This document shows, one piece after another, positions 53,701 through 60,616 of a DNA stretch of 64,000 nucleotides. How positions within the stretch are numbered: position 1 is the stretch's first letter; every line of letters begins with the position of its first letter. A program made the position numbers and the translations under genes. Location of the stretch: assembly GCA_017938205.1 (NCBI GenBank), contig JAGBCA010000065.1:28903-92902 (forward strand), given 5' to 3'. The DNA is from Clostridia bacterium (lineage in GTDB: Bacteria > Bacillota > Clostridia > Oscillospirales > CAG-272). The notes beneath the pieces are model-generated. The model was not told where the DNA came from and ran no database searches. It was given only the letters and a program-made list of their open reading frames with translations.

Positions 53701-56700
53701 GGCGGTCATGTTATGATCCGAGCCCATCGTGTAAGTGATATCCTCGGGCGCGCCCTTGTCAAATACGTTGTTCTGCTTGCCCTCAAGATACGGCGATTCG
53801 ATCAGCGTTTTTACGTCGATCGTATAAAGAACCTTGGAATAGCCAACGCTGTGCTCGTAGAAGAAGAGCTTATCCTTGAGGATCGCGGATGCAAGGGTGT
53901 CGAGATCCTTGGTCGTTACGTCGATCATGGGAGAAACAACGGGATACGCCGCCTTACCGTCGGTCTTAACGATGCTTAACTTTTCGTCCGCAACGTCGAT
54001 GAAGTAGGACATTCCGTCCTCGTGGGTCACGCGGTTCGCCGTGTATTTGTCGGCAACGTCGCAAAGCTTGTAATACTTGCCGTGTCCGTCAACGATGGTG
54101 TAAAGTCCCATTACGTAAGGATTCTTTGCGTTCTTATCGGGATTGTCCTTCGTAACGAAGATGCCGAGAGGCGTAACGCCGATGGAGTATACGTTATCAT
54201 CCTGCGTGATGCCGCCGTCGGGGTAGCAGATGAATGCATCTCTGATATCACCGTCGTCGTCCTTGGTGTAGTATGCAACGATCTCGTCGGTGTAAGAGAT
54301 CTTGTACCAGTATGCGTGCAGATCTGCGCTGTATCTCGTGTATCCAACGCCATCGTAAACGAAGTACGCCGCTTCACCGCTTTCCTTTTCTGCGTAAATA
54401 ACGTCCGCACCAAGGCTGTAGTCATATCGCATGGTGATGGCATTCCAGCCGTTCGGCAGCGTGAGATACGTGCGTGCCTTGCCTTCAAAGTCAATACGAA
54501 GATAGCTCTTGATAACGTTTTCGCTGCCCTCTTCGGTGTAGAAGATGTGCGTTCTGTCCGAGCCGACAACACGGCTGATACCGGGGATCACGGTCCTCTC
54601 GGTTCCCGCCGTCAGACCCACTCTGCGCAGGTTCTTGCCGCTCTGAACGTAAATGTAGTAGTTGTCAATATCCACGATCTCGGCATCGCCGATATCGCTC
54701 AGGGGAGAGGAAACGGAATAGAGGCTGTCGAGCTTCGTCTTTCTCAGGATGCCGTCAAGATCCTTATAGTAGAAGAACTCTCCGTCGGCTGCGGAAACGG
54801 GCGTTACAAAATGGATCGCCTCGTCACGGAAGGCCTGCTTCGGCGTTCCGCCCTTGAAATACTCCCAATCCGCAAGGATCAGGCTTCCGTCCATCACCTT
54901 GATCGCGAAGCCGTCCAGGGGCAGGAAGGAGAAGTTCAGCTTGATATCCAGATGGTATTCAAAGGTCACCTGGCCGAAGAATCTGTAGGCGCCGGCAACG
55001 TCTGCCGAAAATTCCGCCTGATCGTCGGTATGATCCTTTTTCACGCTCACCTTACCCGAAAGATCGGACTCAAGGTTGAAAAGATCCAGATTCAGTCTTG
55101 TGACCGAGATCTCCTCCTTGCTGTTTCTGATAACGAGGGATGCGGAGGTTCTTAAGAAGTTGATCTCAACATCGGTCTCTCCCTCGATGGTGAACTCACG
55201 GTGCGATTCGTTGACCGTTCGTTCAAACTGTCCCTGGAACACGGGCTTTCCGTCCTCCACGAGCTGAATGCCCACGAAGTAGTCTGCATCCTCGGTGGTG
55301 GCGAAGTTCGCTGCCGCCGCAATTGCGCCCACGGCATCAAAGGCCACGGAAAGCTCCACGGCGAGAAGTCCGAAGGTGCCGGGGATCGGGATCTGGATAA
55401 GATCCCACTTGTAGATCGGCTCGTCAAGTCCGGTGAGCTCAAGGAAGAGAAGGTTCAGCGTGGAGCGTCTGAGCTGAGGATCCACGAATTCTCCGTCAAG
55501 AAGAATGTTAACCGCCGTTGCGGTCGCCGTTTCAAATTCCAGGCCGAACGCAACGTCCTCCATCGCGAGAGGGAACGCCGTGTCGATCTCCGCATAGAAT
55601 ACGGGATTGTGGAGGATCACCTCGCATTCGATCTCGATTTTCGTATCGCCGTCTATGTTCTTGTTATTGATCTTAAGCACCTCAAGCTTCGTATTCTTGC
55701 TGAGGTACTTGGCAATGTCGATCTTAACGTAGAACTTGATATAGTCCTTATCAATGTAGATCATTTTGCCGCTGCTCTCGGAGGCAACGCCCTCAGCACC
55801 GGGATCGAGAACGAAGCTTCCCGCATACTTGATCAGCGCGCCGTTCTCGTAAATCGGCTTTTTATCGGCAAAATCGATCTCAGTCTTGGTCGGTGCACTT
55901 GTGACGTATCGGATCACCTTGCTGTAAAGGGAGTCCTTCACCTGCGCCTCATCACCGTCTGCCTTCACGGAAACGAGATACTCTCCGATATCCGTCGGCA
56001 GAGTATAGGTGTTGGTGGCGGAATCAACGGATATAACAGTATCGTTGATGTTGATGCTGTAGCCCTTCGCCTTGTCAACGCTGGTCCAGGAGAGCACGCC
56101 GCCGGAAATGGAGATGGAGGGTGCGGGCAGAACCTCGGTCTTCAGCGGAACGGTAAGCATGAAATGCACGGGATCCAAAAGCTCCTGCACCGGATCGAAA
56201 ACTACCATGTATTCGTATCCGGGGATCATGATCTGATCGGGATTCCTCCAAGCAAAGGAGCCGAGCACCTCGGCCTGGCCGCCGATGAGAGCGATCTGAG
56301 AAAGCGGCGTATTATAATCTGCGGGCGCGGCAACGGGGTAGGATAGGATCTTAACGGTTTCGGAATAGTATTCCGCATAGATCACCGCATCCCCCTTGAC
56401 CACGTATGCAAAGTTGTTCTGATTGCTCACCAGAATACCGTCTGCATACCAACCGGCAAAGGTGTATCCCTTGATCTCGTTTGCAACAAGCGTCACCGTG
56501 GAAAGGTATTTGTAGTCGCCGGAATTTTTGTCCGTATAGGCCGCATTCATGGATCTCACCTGAATGGTAAAGACGTCCTCGGTGAAATGCGCCGTAACGG
56601 TGGTGTCCTCGTCGGGCATGATATATGTAATTTTTTCCTCGGTGCCAACGAGCATGGAGCCGCTGTACCAGCCAACGAAAACGTAGCCGAAATTCGGCTC

Positions 56701-56925
56701 GGCTTCGAGTGTGATCGCATCACCCTCAACGCCTGCCTTCGCGCTCGCCGTGGCCGTACCCATTTTCTCATCGTTTACGGAAACCGTGAGAGAGTGCGAC
56801 TCGCCCTTTCCTAAAATGCCATTGATCCCATCCTCGATGGCACCGGGCCAGAAATGGTTGACGAGCAATACGCCGCCCACCGTCAGCACCAGCAGAACGG
56901 AAATAATGATGACCGCTTTTTTCAT
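47704..56925 (-). CDS. Giant multidomain surface protein with C-terminal Hint (hedgehog/intein) domain
   Basis: 3073 residues. N-terminal membrane anchor (4-24, no lipobox); InlB-type repeats (about 45-185, FGYVFVGWYSG, GYTFAGWYADG); fibronectin-like segment (about 270-345); unrecognised region with long beta runs (about 350-700); a beta-propeller-like part with IYVQSGKNLRRVG-type strands (about 710-1085); a helical spacer (about 1085-1135); about ten Ig-like modules of the CBM_X2 kind (about 1150-2145), several ending VxDSRTP; InlB repeats again (about 2150-2515); Fn3-like modules (to about 2840). A Ser/Gly linker precedes the Hint domain from Cys2853, with GGGCIIDETPVLMADG and GDMLLVWSFETG, to about 2995, then a 78-residue tail. 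ATG at 56925 with ATAGGAG. Confidence 0.93.
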   Translation of the reverse strand: MKKAVIIISVLLVLTVGGVLLVNHFWPGAIEDGINGILGKGESHSLTVSVNDEKMGTATASAKAGVEGDAITLEAEPNFGYVFVGWYSGSMLVGTEEKITYIMPDEDTTVTAHFTEDVFTIQVRSMNAAYTDKNSGDYKYLSTVTLVANEIKGYTFAGWYADGILVSNQNNFAYVVKGDAVIYAEYYSETVKILSYPVAAPADYNTPLSQIALIGGQAEVLGSFAWRNPDQIMIPGYEYMVVFDPVQELLDPVHFMLTVPLKTEVLPAPSISISGGVLSWTSVDKAKGYSININDTVISVDSATNTYTLPTDIGEYLVSVKADGDEAQVKDSLYSKVIRYVTSAPTKTEIDFADKKPIYENGALIKYAGSFVLDPGAEGVASESSGKMIYIDKDYIKFYVKIDIAKYLSKNTKLEVLKINNKNIDGDTKIEIECEVILHNPVFYAEIDTAFPLAMEDVAFGLEFETATATAVNILLDGEFVDPQLRRSTLNLLFLELTGLDEPIYKWDLIQIPIPGTFGLLAVELSVAFDAVGAIAAAANFATTEDADYFVGIQLVEDGKPVFQGQFERTVNESHREFTIEGETDVEINFLRTSASLVIRNSKEEISVTRLNLDLFNLESDLSGKVSVKKDHTDDQAEFSADVAGAYRFFGQVTFEYHLDIKLNFSFLPLDGFAIKVMDGSLILADWEYFKGGTPKQAFRDEAIHFVTPVSAADGEFFYYKDLDGILRKTKLDSLYSVSSPLSDIGDAEIVDIDNYYIYVQSGKNLRRVGLTAGTERTVIPGISRVVGSDRTHIFYTEEGSENVIKSYLRIDFEGKARTYLTLPNGWNAITMRYDYSLGADVIYAEKESGEAAYFVYDGVGYTRYSADLHAYWYKISYTDEIVAYYTKDDDGDIRDAFICYPDGGITQDDNVYSIGVTPLGIFVTKDNPDKNAKNPYVMGLYTIVDGHGKYYKLCDVADKYTANRVTHEDGMSYFIDVADEKLSIVKTDGKAAYPVVSPMIDVTTKDLDTLASAILKDKLFFYEHSVGYSKVLYTIDVKTLIESPYLEGKQNNVFDKGAPEDITYTMGSDHNMTAIYLSVLSDAEIEAVSKEISDIRAQYDLIRKLLKDETDYFAKIEDAAEKMNKVFEEHPGIFSCLIDSKAASVTIPADRLSEFSYGTHTGYVITDAGYIPISIRIVDSRSPELVTTETPVFDKNNPTQISFDVKLYDDTLSIKGLTKGKHYELTNKGDGITTVTFYPSYLITLPYGTANITHDINEDEKLIFPVTVMDSRTPQDDVFSKTFDKSYPQNVVFYFELYDEGYVTAVSGNGIGQHDYTVDQKKIIISESFLLNLDPGVWEFSMTTLEGDVPLKVTVIETLAPEVSCDREYLFGSGTDFTVKYVMNDAKYFNIRINGILLKEWEYAYDFSTSTITVFDDFVEYFVPYGNVNITVDSYVLSGDTYHLETDSLTIRVSDTRTPAANTDFISYHMQANASDIAIRAELYDNPILGLTVDGVNIPYYLTQFRDDMTVDYRGGYIVITADTIAKKLSVGVHTIVLTIGTETFEIGLNISDQRLPEPLDTQVKFNIDFPMSAQFAIALYNHEFVSLGGNGIGVGDYLPRPYAGDANVKVISISAAFLQSLAPKAGDTLEFTVTTDANEFVIKVLCYEKPKVVIPPETEYAPSYVPEETPVSASTPSVTPDKAYSDYANPTDLAFTVSYGENNAFGAITRGYSTLVEGRHYELTDTGFILKAEYLADFGYGDHSFTLHGYLGKSDTFTVSVYDSRSPYLEEDVVIRYDRFTGGSKQFDAILYDSAVKSITCDGIRRGSGFSSGAKTITIFDSLLSTLSIGEHVLTIGFDDCDDTITVTVVVHDTGLYFESVTRVDKSLFADDITEVFVPWTLYEGRIESVLCDDLSIGFFTRDGMMLSGFKSISYGTYTVRISANGHSFTKYIEVYDSRKPYLDKTEFTFDKAAYEYSLDPSVTAKYDLQVHVNLYDESLDGADVMLNQTITGGDITYEDYERTVDTYYISYLYLYRLPVGEYHYSIRTTDGSLPFTITVKDSHEPKLNQESPIVYDYLSDADLPISLELFGEPLSSLSYVTFLGSDLEKIPAELFTLTANDEDFDTLTIHKDFFKRSDIYSDYDYRFRITTTTERTLDFFIRIANGPKRPCTVTFVYEPFYVYPDGTIEPDIVIPPQNLYYGDLITAPEAPTHEYYNFLGFFTEKNGGTLVDFSQPVTSDMSIFPRFEPKTYKINLISDGSTISTLSVKYLDKIPAFSTPAKTGYNFIRWTADAENAIRFTVGTMPHEDVNVYAQWEIATYKVIFKDAGGAILKTETVTAFEDATPPTDEEMYIDEYHTFKGWDGAYTNILSNRTLTAVYDIVKFNITYVLDGGTNPSDAPTQYTIDGGVKLKTPTKRGYAFLGWYSEPEFVNIMTVIPANRPDGITLYAKWEVGTYGVILENAVNGVEYPYSTPVNNDRVSITYDTSYKLPILSLGSGGYAFLGWYSGQNGTGTQYTDANGNSLRNWSDVSIVNLYPHVIDLLTLTNVNVSAGTLSFNINQNLSTGVTIKSIDLLKYRTKVDSIESITGTGTYAFTGIDDEVEYEVIVTFEYELENTSGTTTTTRSFKVKSASNVAAEIVTGQTVAEILVKRDAFASYSITGVTVLDALGETYNAYVYYPASAASSALNTEDGWVYLTGLIANAYYTVYIDYTYTLSDYAGTYQAKMHCGIRTDSTLFSVPTPTLNVTSERAGAGSDSSYYYYTYNIRLTPSDVYLENEVRILRYEILASDGSIVSAADYNSYLGGSNNAFTISISRSLLTDGAVFSYRVYYTYNNQRGGGYVEAFAESDQFIADLADTNNSSSDGGGCIIDETPVLMADGTYKRAEDVKIGDMLLVWSFETGSLRASPVTAIHTATFDEIVYLKFSDGTVIGIADLHAFYSLDHEKYVNIGAVNVHEFLGTHFAALVDGEMSTVMLVDYEIVADTRTAYTIATAGGFNHFAENLLCALPFVHVLNLFEFDGLQYNMEALQKDIEKYGLLPYEAAADLITYEQFLALNGPYFSVAIGKGLMTIDELRAIIIDYYDEITM
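47941..48369 (-). other. Hint domain coding segment
   Basis: Codons 2853-2995 of the giant protein. Block A: CIIDETPVLMADG with the nucleophile Cys right after GGG, and VKIGDMLLVW. Block B-like: SDGTVIGIADLHAFY with the His, the usual Thr changed. Block F-like: YTIATAGGFNHFAEN. The terminal His-Asn needed for C-terminal splicing is absent (LLCALPF). Confidence 0.88.
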
Positions 56926-56986
56926 ATTTTGTGTTCTCCTATATAAAATAGAGCTTTTAAATACTTAAAATAATATCTATGCTCTT

Positions 56987-57015
56987 CATTATAACACCGC
57001 CCACACCTTCTGTCA
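56987..57015 (-). promoter_or_regulatory. Promoter of the giant surface-protein gene
   Basis: On the minus strand TTGACA (57015-57010) and TATAAT (56992-56987), spacer 17 bp: perfect consensus. The rest of 57016-57249 is very AT-rich with no gene. Confidence 0.9.
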
Positions 57016-57249
57016 ATAGAAAAACGCACTAAAAAATGGAAAAAATTCATAAAATAATTTCAACTTTGAAATAAAATTAAAAAAAACGGATATACGCGCC
57101 GCTTTTTATGCCTTAACAAAAAACGAAAATAAAGAAAAACAACGGAACGGATCTTTTAATGTTTCCAATGGAAAAATCAAAGTTTTCTTCTTTATAACAG
57201 AGAAAATGATAACTATTATTTACAAAAATAGCATTATTCGACGAAAAAA

Positions 57250-57285
57250 CAAAAGCCCGCGCTGAAAATCAGCGCAGACTTTTGT
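57250..57285 (-). terminator. Terminator of the MFS transporter gene
   Basis: CAAAAG and GCGCTGA (left) pair with TCAGCGC and CTTTTG (right). On the minus strand a TTTTGTTTTTT tail follows. Confidence 0.8.
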
Positions 57286-57347
57286 CTATTTTATGATCGG
57301 AGATCGGAATGCTTTTTGTATTCTGCGGGGTGTGGGACCGTTGTTCC

Positions 57348-58538
57348 TTAGGCCTGTTTTCCAAACTTTTTAATAAGAAGGAGAATGCCCAGGATCAGAA
57401 CGGCAGGGAATACAGAGGCGAAAAGCAATCCCGTTTTCAAGTTTCCGCCCACGGCATCCGCAACGGCTCCAACCACCGTTGGGCCGACCGCCGCGCCAAG
57501 GTCTCCTGCCAATGCAAGAAACGCAAACATCGCCGTGCCACCCTTGGGGCATTTCTTGGCAGAAAGGCTGATCGTACCCGGCCACATAATACCAACCGCC
57601 AGACCGCACAGTGCGCAACCGATCAAGCCTAAGATCGAGATAGGAGAAAGCGCCGCCAGCAGATAGCAAGCCACCGCCATCGCACCGCAGACCAGCAACA
57701 CCTTGGTAAGATCGATCCTTTCGCCCTTCTTTCCGTAAAACACACGTGCCACGCCCATAAGGGTAGCGAACATACACGGGCCGGCCAAGTCGCCGATGGT
57801 TTTGGAAACGCCGAGCGCCGATTCCGTAAAGGCAGAGGCCCATTGCGTCATCGTTGCCTCGGATGCACCCACGCAGATCATCAAAAGGATCATCAGCATA
57901 AACAAGGGAAGCCTCAGCAGCTGACCGATGCGCATACCCTCGCCTTCCTCCACCAGCCGCTCGATGGGACAGGTAAAGAAATTGAAGGTATTGATCAGCG
58001 GAACGGCCGCCCATATCAGCGTAAGGATCTGCCAATGCTCCGTGCCGAATATTGCGAAGAAGAGCGTTGAGCCAAGGATCGTGCCCACCGCGCCCCAGCA
58101 GTAAAACGAATGCAAAAGGCTCATAACGCCCGCTTTATTTTCAAACGGGCAGGCCTCCACGATCGGGCTAAGCAAAACCTCAATGAGTCCGCTTCCGATG
58201 GCGTAAAGGATAACGGATATGAGAATGCCTACGAAGGGATTCGGGAGCAGCTCCGGTAAAAATGCCATCAGGATCAGTCCCACCGCAGAAACCACCTGCG
58301 AGACGATCACGCAGGTGCGGTATCCGATCCTATCGGCAAATTTCACCGCCACCAGATCAACGAGCAATTGCGTTAGATAGAACACCATCGGAATGATCGC
58401 GATCATTTCAAGCGAGATTCCGTAGGTGCTCTTGAAGGTCAGAAATAAAAGCGGCGTGAAGTTTGCGGATATTGCTTGCGTGATAAAGCCAAGATAGCAA
58501 GCGATCAGCGTTTTTTTGTAGTTTTTTGCTTTTGTCAT
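57348..58538 (-). CDS. MFS transporter paired with AraC regulator
   Basis: 396 residues, 12 predicted membrane helices in two six-helix halves. Seen: LIACYLGFITQAISANFTPLLFLTF in helix 1, VKFADRIGYRTCVIVSQVVSA at the helix 2-3 loop, GSGLIEVLLSPIVEACPF, FYCWGAVGTILG, and the second-half motif GLAVGIMWPGTISLSAKKCPKGG. This resembles the fucose/sugar permease-like branch of MFS. Start at ATG 58538, with CGGAGAG upstream. It follows the AraC gene by 82 bp on the same strand, so it is probably its target. Cargo unknown. Confidence 0.9.
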   Translation of the reverse strand: MTKAKNYKKTLIACYLGFITQAISANFTPLLFLTFKSTYGISLEMIAIIPMVFYLTQLLVDLVAVKFADRIGYRTCVIVSQVVSAVGLILMAFLPELLPNPFVGILISVILYAIGSGLIEVLLSPIVEACPFENKAGVMSLLHSFYCWGAVGTILGSTLFFAIFGTEHWQILTLIWAAVPLINTFNFFTCPIERLVEEGEGMRIGQLLRLPLFMLMILLMICVGASEATMTQWASAFTESALGVSKTIGDLAGPCMFATLMGVARVFYGKKGERIDLTKVLLVCGAMAVACYLLAALSPISILGLIGCALCGLAVGIMWPGTISLSAKKCPKGGTAMFAFLALAGDLGAAVGPTVVGAVADAVGGNLKTGLLFASVFPAVLILGILLLIKKFGKQA

Positions 58539-58620
58539 ACTGTCTCTCCGTTGCAATGGATTCAAATAGCATTATATCATCAAAAGCAAAGAAAAGACAC
58601 ATAAACACCAAAGATACGCA

Positions 58621-59511
58621 CTATTTACCCAAAATGCGATGGTTTCGGGGCGCATAGCCATGTTTTTTTCTGAATTGACGGCTAAAATAGTTCGCGGAAT
58701 TAAAGCCGCACTCGGCAGAGATCTGCTGCAGCGTGAGGCTCGTTTCGCTTAGCATTTTTTCTGCCGCCTGCAGCCGATGGTCGATCAGCATCTCGATCGG
58801 AGAGCATCCCATATATGCGTGGAAGCACCGCCCGGCCTCGCTTCGGCTGATATTTGCGGCGTTTGCAATATCCTCCAGCGTGATCGCCTCCGAGTAATGC
58901 TCATAAATATAGGAAAGCATTTTTTGCATTCGCACCTGTGCGGTGATTTGTATGCGCGAGGTCTGTGATTTTGGCAAAGAATCGAAATTCCGGAAGATGT
59001 ATTCGAAGATGAAGCACAGATTGCGTTGCACGGTCATCTCATAGCAGACGCTTTGATCTTCCATGGCCCGATATATTTCCCCGATCCACCGATGCACCTC
59101 GCGAAGGCTATCGTTTTCGTGCCTGAAAACGATATAGGGCAGGGAATCGCAGGCGGCGATCGGCTTAACGTATTTTTGATGCACCGCGCCGATCTCCGGC
59201 GCGATCACGCCGCCGGAAAAAACAACGTTCGGCATCGGATCGGGCACGTCGCCGCACAACTGGCTGATCGCGTGAAGAATATTTCCGTTCACAAAAATAC
59301 TGTCGCCCGCCTCCAGAACGATATGCTCCTGCCCCACCCTGAAATCAAGCGCCGAATGTACCGCCGTGGCGATCTCAAATTCCGGATGCCAGTGCAGCGG
59401 TCCCGCTCGGTTCGGGAGCGCGGCAAGCTCATCGTGAAAATATGTAATGGGAAATTCGTTGTTGTCGCGCGGTATTTGCTCCCTGAGCTGCCGATCGAGT
59501 ATAATAGCCAT
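58621..59511 (-). CDS. AraC-family transcriptional regulator
   Basis: 296 residues. Seen: an N-terminal cupin-like sensor (about 20-100, LHWHPEFEIATAVHSALDFRVGQEHIVLEAGDSIFVNGNILHA) and a C-terminal pair of helix-turn-helices (about 195-292, ITLEDIANAANISRSEAGRCFHAYMGCSPIEMLIDHRLQAAEKML and LTLQQISAECGFNSANYFSRQFRKKHGYAP). Such proteins activate sugar genes on binding the sugar. The ATG at 59511 has GAGGAGGGCG. The MFS transporter directly downstream is the likely target. Confidence 0.95.
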   Translation of the reverse strand: MAIILDRQLREQIPRDNNEFPITYFHDELAALPNRAGPLHWHPEFEIATAVHSALDFRVGQEHIVLEAGDSIFVNGNILHAISQLCGDVPDPMPNVVFSGGVIAPEIGAVHQKYVKPIAACDSLPYIVFRHENDSLREVHRWIGEIYRAMEDQSVCYEMTVQRNLCFIFEYIFRNFDSLPKSQTSRIQITAQVRMQKMLSYIYEHYSEAITLEDIANAANISRSEAGRCFHAYMGCSPIEMLIDHRLQAAEKMLSETSLTLQQISAECGFNSANYFSRQFRKKHGYAPRNHRILGK

Positions 59512-59564
59512 TGCCGCCCTCCTCGCGTTTTCCGGTTTGCGCCTTGCGCCCGGCTAATGCTTTG

Positions 59565-59593
59565 ATTATATCATAATATCTGTTGATTTTCAA
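59565..59593 (-). promoter_or_regulatory. Promoter of the AraC-MFS unit
   Basis: On the minus strand TTGAAA (59593-59588) and TATAAT (59570-59565), spacer 17 bp. The -35 element lies in the tRNA-Ser-like remnant. Confidence 0.75.
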
Positions 59594-59631
59594 CCCCGTG
59601 GCTTATGACCTAACGGTTTTCAAGACAGTAG
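59585..59631 (-). other. Possible decayed tRNA-Ser 3' fragment
   Basis: CCCCGTGG, then a gapped match, then GGTTTTCAAGAC align in the same order and spacing with the tRNA-Ser 3' fragment at 63811-63870 (CCCCGTGG...TGTTTTCAAGAC). The acceptor end is not recognisable. This may be a remnant attachment site; chance similarity cannot be excluded. Confidence 0.4.
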
Positions 59632-59736
59632 AACCTGTCGGATTATGGAAGAAATTAGCGGAAGATAGTGTCGCACAAACACACACCGACGAATGAAAAA
59701 ATATTTGGAAGCATACAAGAAATTTCTCAAAACCTA

Positions 59737-59765
59737 TTGCGTTTTTCGGAAAAATATGTTATAAT
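59737..59765 (+). promoter_or_regulatory. Promoter of the TetR regulator gene
   Basis: TTGCGT (59737-59742) and TATAAT (59760-59765), spacer 17 bp. Confidence 0.75.
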
Positions 59766-59813
59766 TGGATAAATCCAAAATAAAGTTAACGAACCATACA
59801 GGAGGACAGCGCT

Positions 59814-60530
59814 TTGGCAAGAACGAAACAACCGTCGCTACTCAGAGCGAAAATCGTAAAATCAGCATCGGAATTGTTTTTTGAGAAGGGATTTTCAAAG
59901 ACGACCTCGTCCGAGCTTTGCGCAAAGGTTGGAATGGGAACGGGTAACCTGACCTTCTATTTCCCGACCAAGGAGCATATTTTAGCGGTGCTTGTACAGA
60001 TGATGATCGATTACCAATGGAAGGAGATGGAGAATGCCGCAGACGAGGGAAAAAGCTCTCTGCTTGCGTACTGTCTTGAGCTTTCCACTTTGGCCGCCAT
60101 CGCCGATGAATTTCCCGAAATGAACGACTTCCTTGCGGCGGCGTATTCTCACCCGATGACGCTGGAGCTGATCAGAGCCAACGACGTGGAAAAGGTGAAG
60201 CAGGTATTCGCTGAATACACGCAGGGTTGGGATGATGAAACGTACACCGAGAGCGAAGCCATCACATCGGGCATCGAGTATGCAACAATTATGAAAACCG
60301 AGCATTCCGCATCCGTGGAGCATAGAATAGAGGGGGCGTTAAATGCGATCATGCTTCTGTTCGATGTTCCCGAAGAAACCCGTAAGATGAAGGTCGCAAA
60401 GGTGCTTGCCATGGACTACCGAGCAATCGGAAGAAAGGTCTATGAGGATTTCAAAAGGTACGTGACCGAAACCAACGAACACAATCTCGAAGAAATATCG
60501 AAAAGCACGAAGGCAAAGCCGAAAAAATAA
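59814..60530 (+). CDS. TetR-family transcriptional regulator
   Basis: 238 residues. Seen: N-terminal TetR helix-turn-helix (LLRAKIVKSASELFFEKGFSKTTSSELCAKVGMGTGNLTFYFPTKEHILAVL); the ligand domain (about 60-215) is helical and not recognisable. The start is TTG at 59814 because AGGAGG lies 8 bp before it. A basic tail (TKAKPKK) ends the protein. 86 bp downstream is the CxxC/fimbrillin-like lipoprotein, a possible target. It lies between the AraC/MFS pair and the island end. Confidence 0.93.
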   Translation: MARTKQPSLLRAKIVKSASELFFEKGFSKTTSSELCAKVGMGTGNLTFYFPTKEHILAVLVQMMIDYQWKEMENAADEGKSSLLAYCLELSTLAAIADEFPEMNDFLAAAYSHPMTLELIRANDVEKVKQVFAEYTQGWDDETYTESEAITSGIEYATIMKTEHSASVEHRIEGALNAIMLLFDVPEETRKMKVAKVLAMDYRAIGRKVYEDFKRYVTETNEHNLEEISKSTKAKPKK

Positions 60531-60550
60531 AATGTGCTGAGGGATATCCC

Positions 60551-60581
60551 TTTGGTATTGGTGCTTTGCATCAATACCAAA
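60551..60581 (+). other. Hairpin in the leader of the CxxC lipoprotein
   Basis: TTTGGTATTG (60551-60560) pairs with CAATACCAAA (60572-60581). No T run follows, so it is more likely an mRNA leader structure than a terminator. Confidence 0.55.
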
Positions 60582-60616
60582 CAAACTCTAATAACCCCAA
60601 AAGGAAGGTAACCTAT

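Noticed and set aside
47677-56346. Several long plus-strand open frames (up to 767 codons) opposite the giant surface-protein gene
   Set aside because: All are antisense shadows of one continuous frame with clear domains, promoter and ribosome site on the minus strand.
59600-59640. Functional tRNA gene at 59.6 kb
   Set aside because: Only a gapped, partial similarity to the 3' half of tRNA-Ser is present; acceptor and D-arm sequences are missing.
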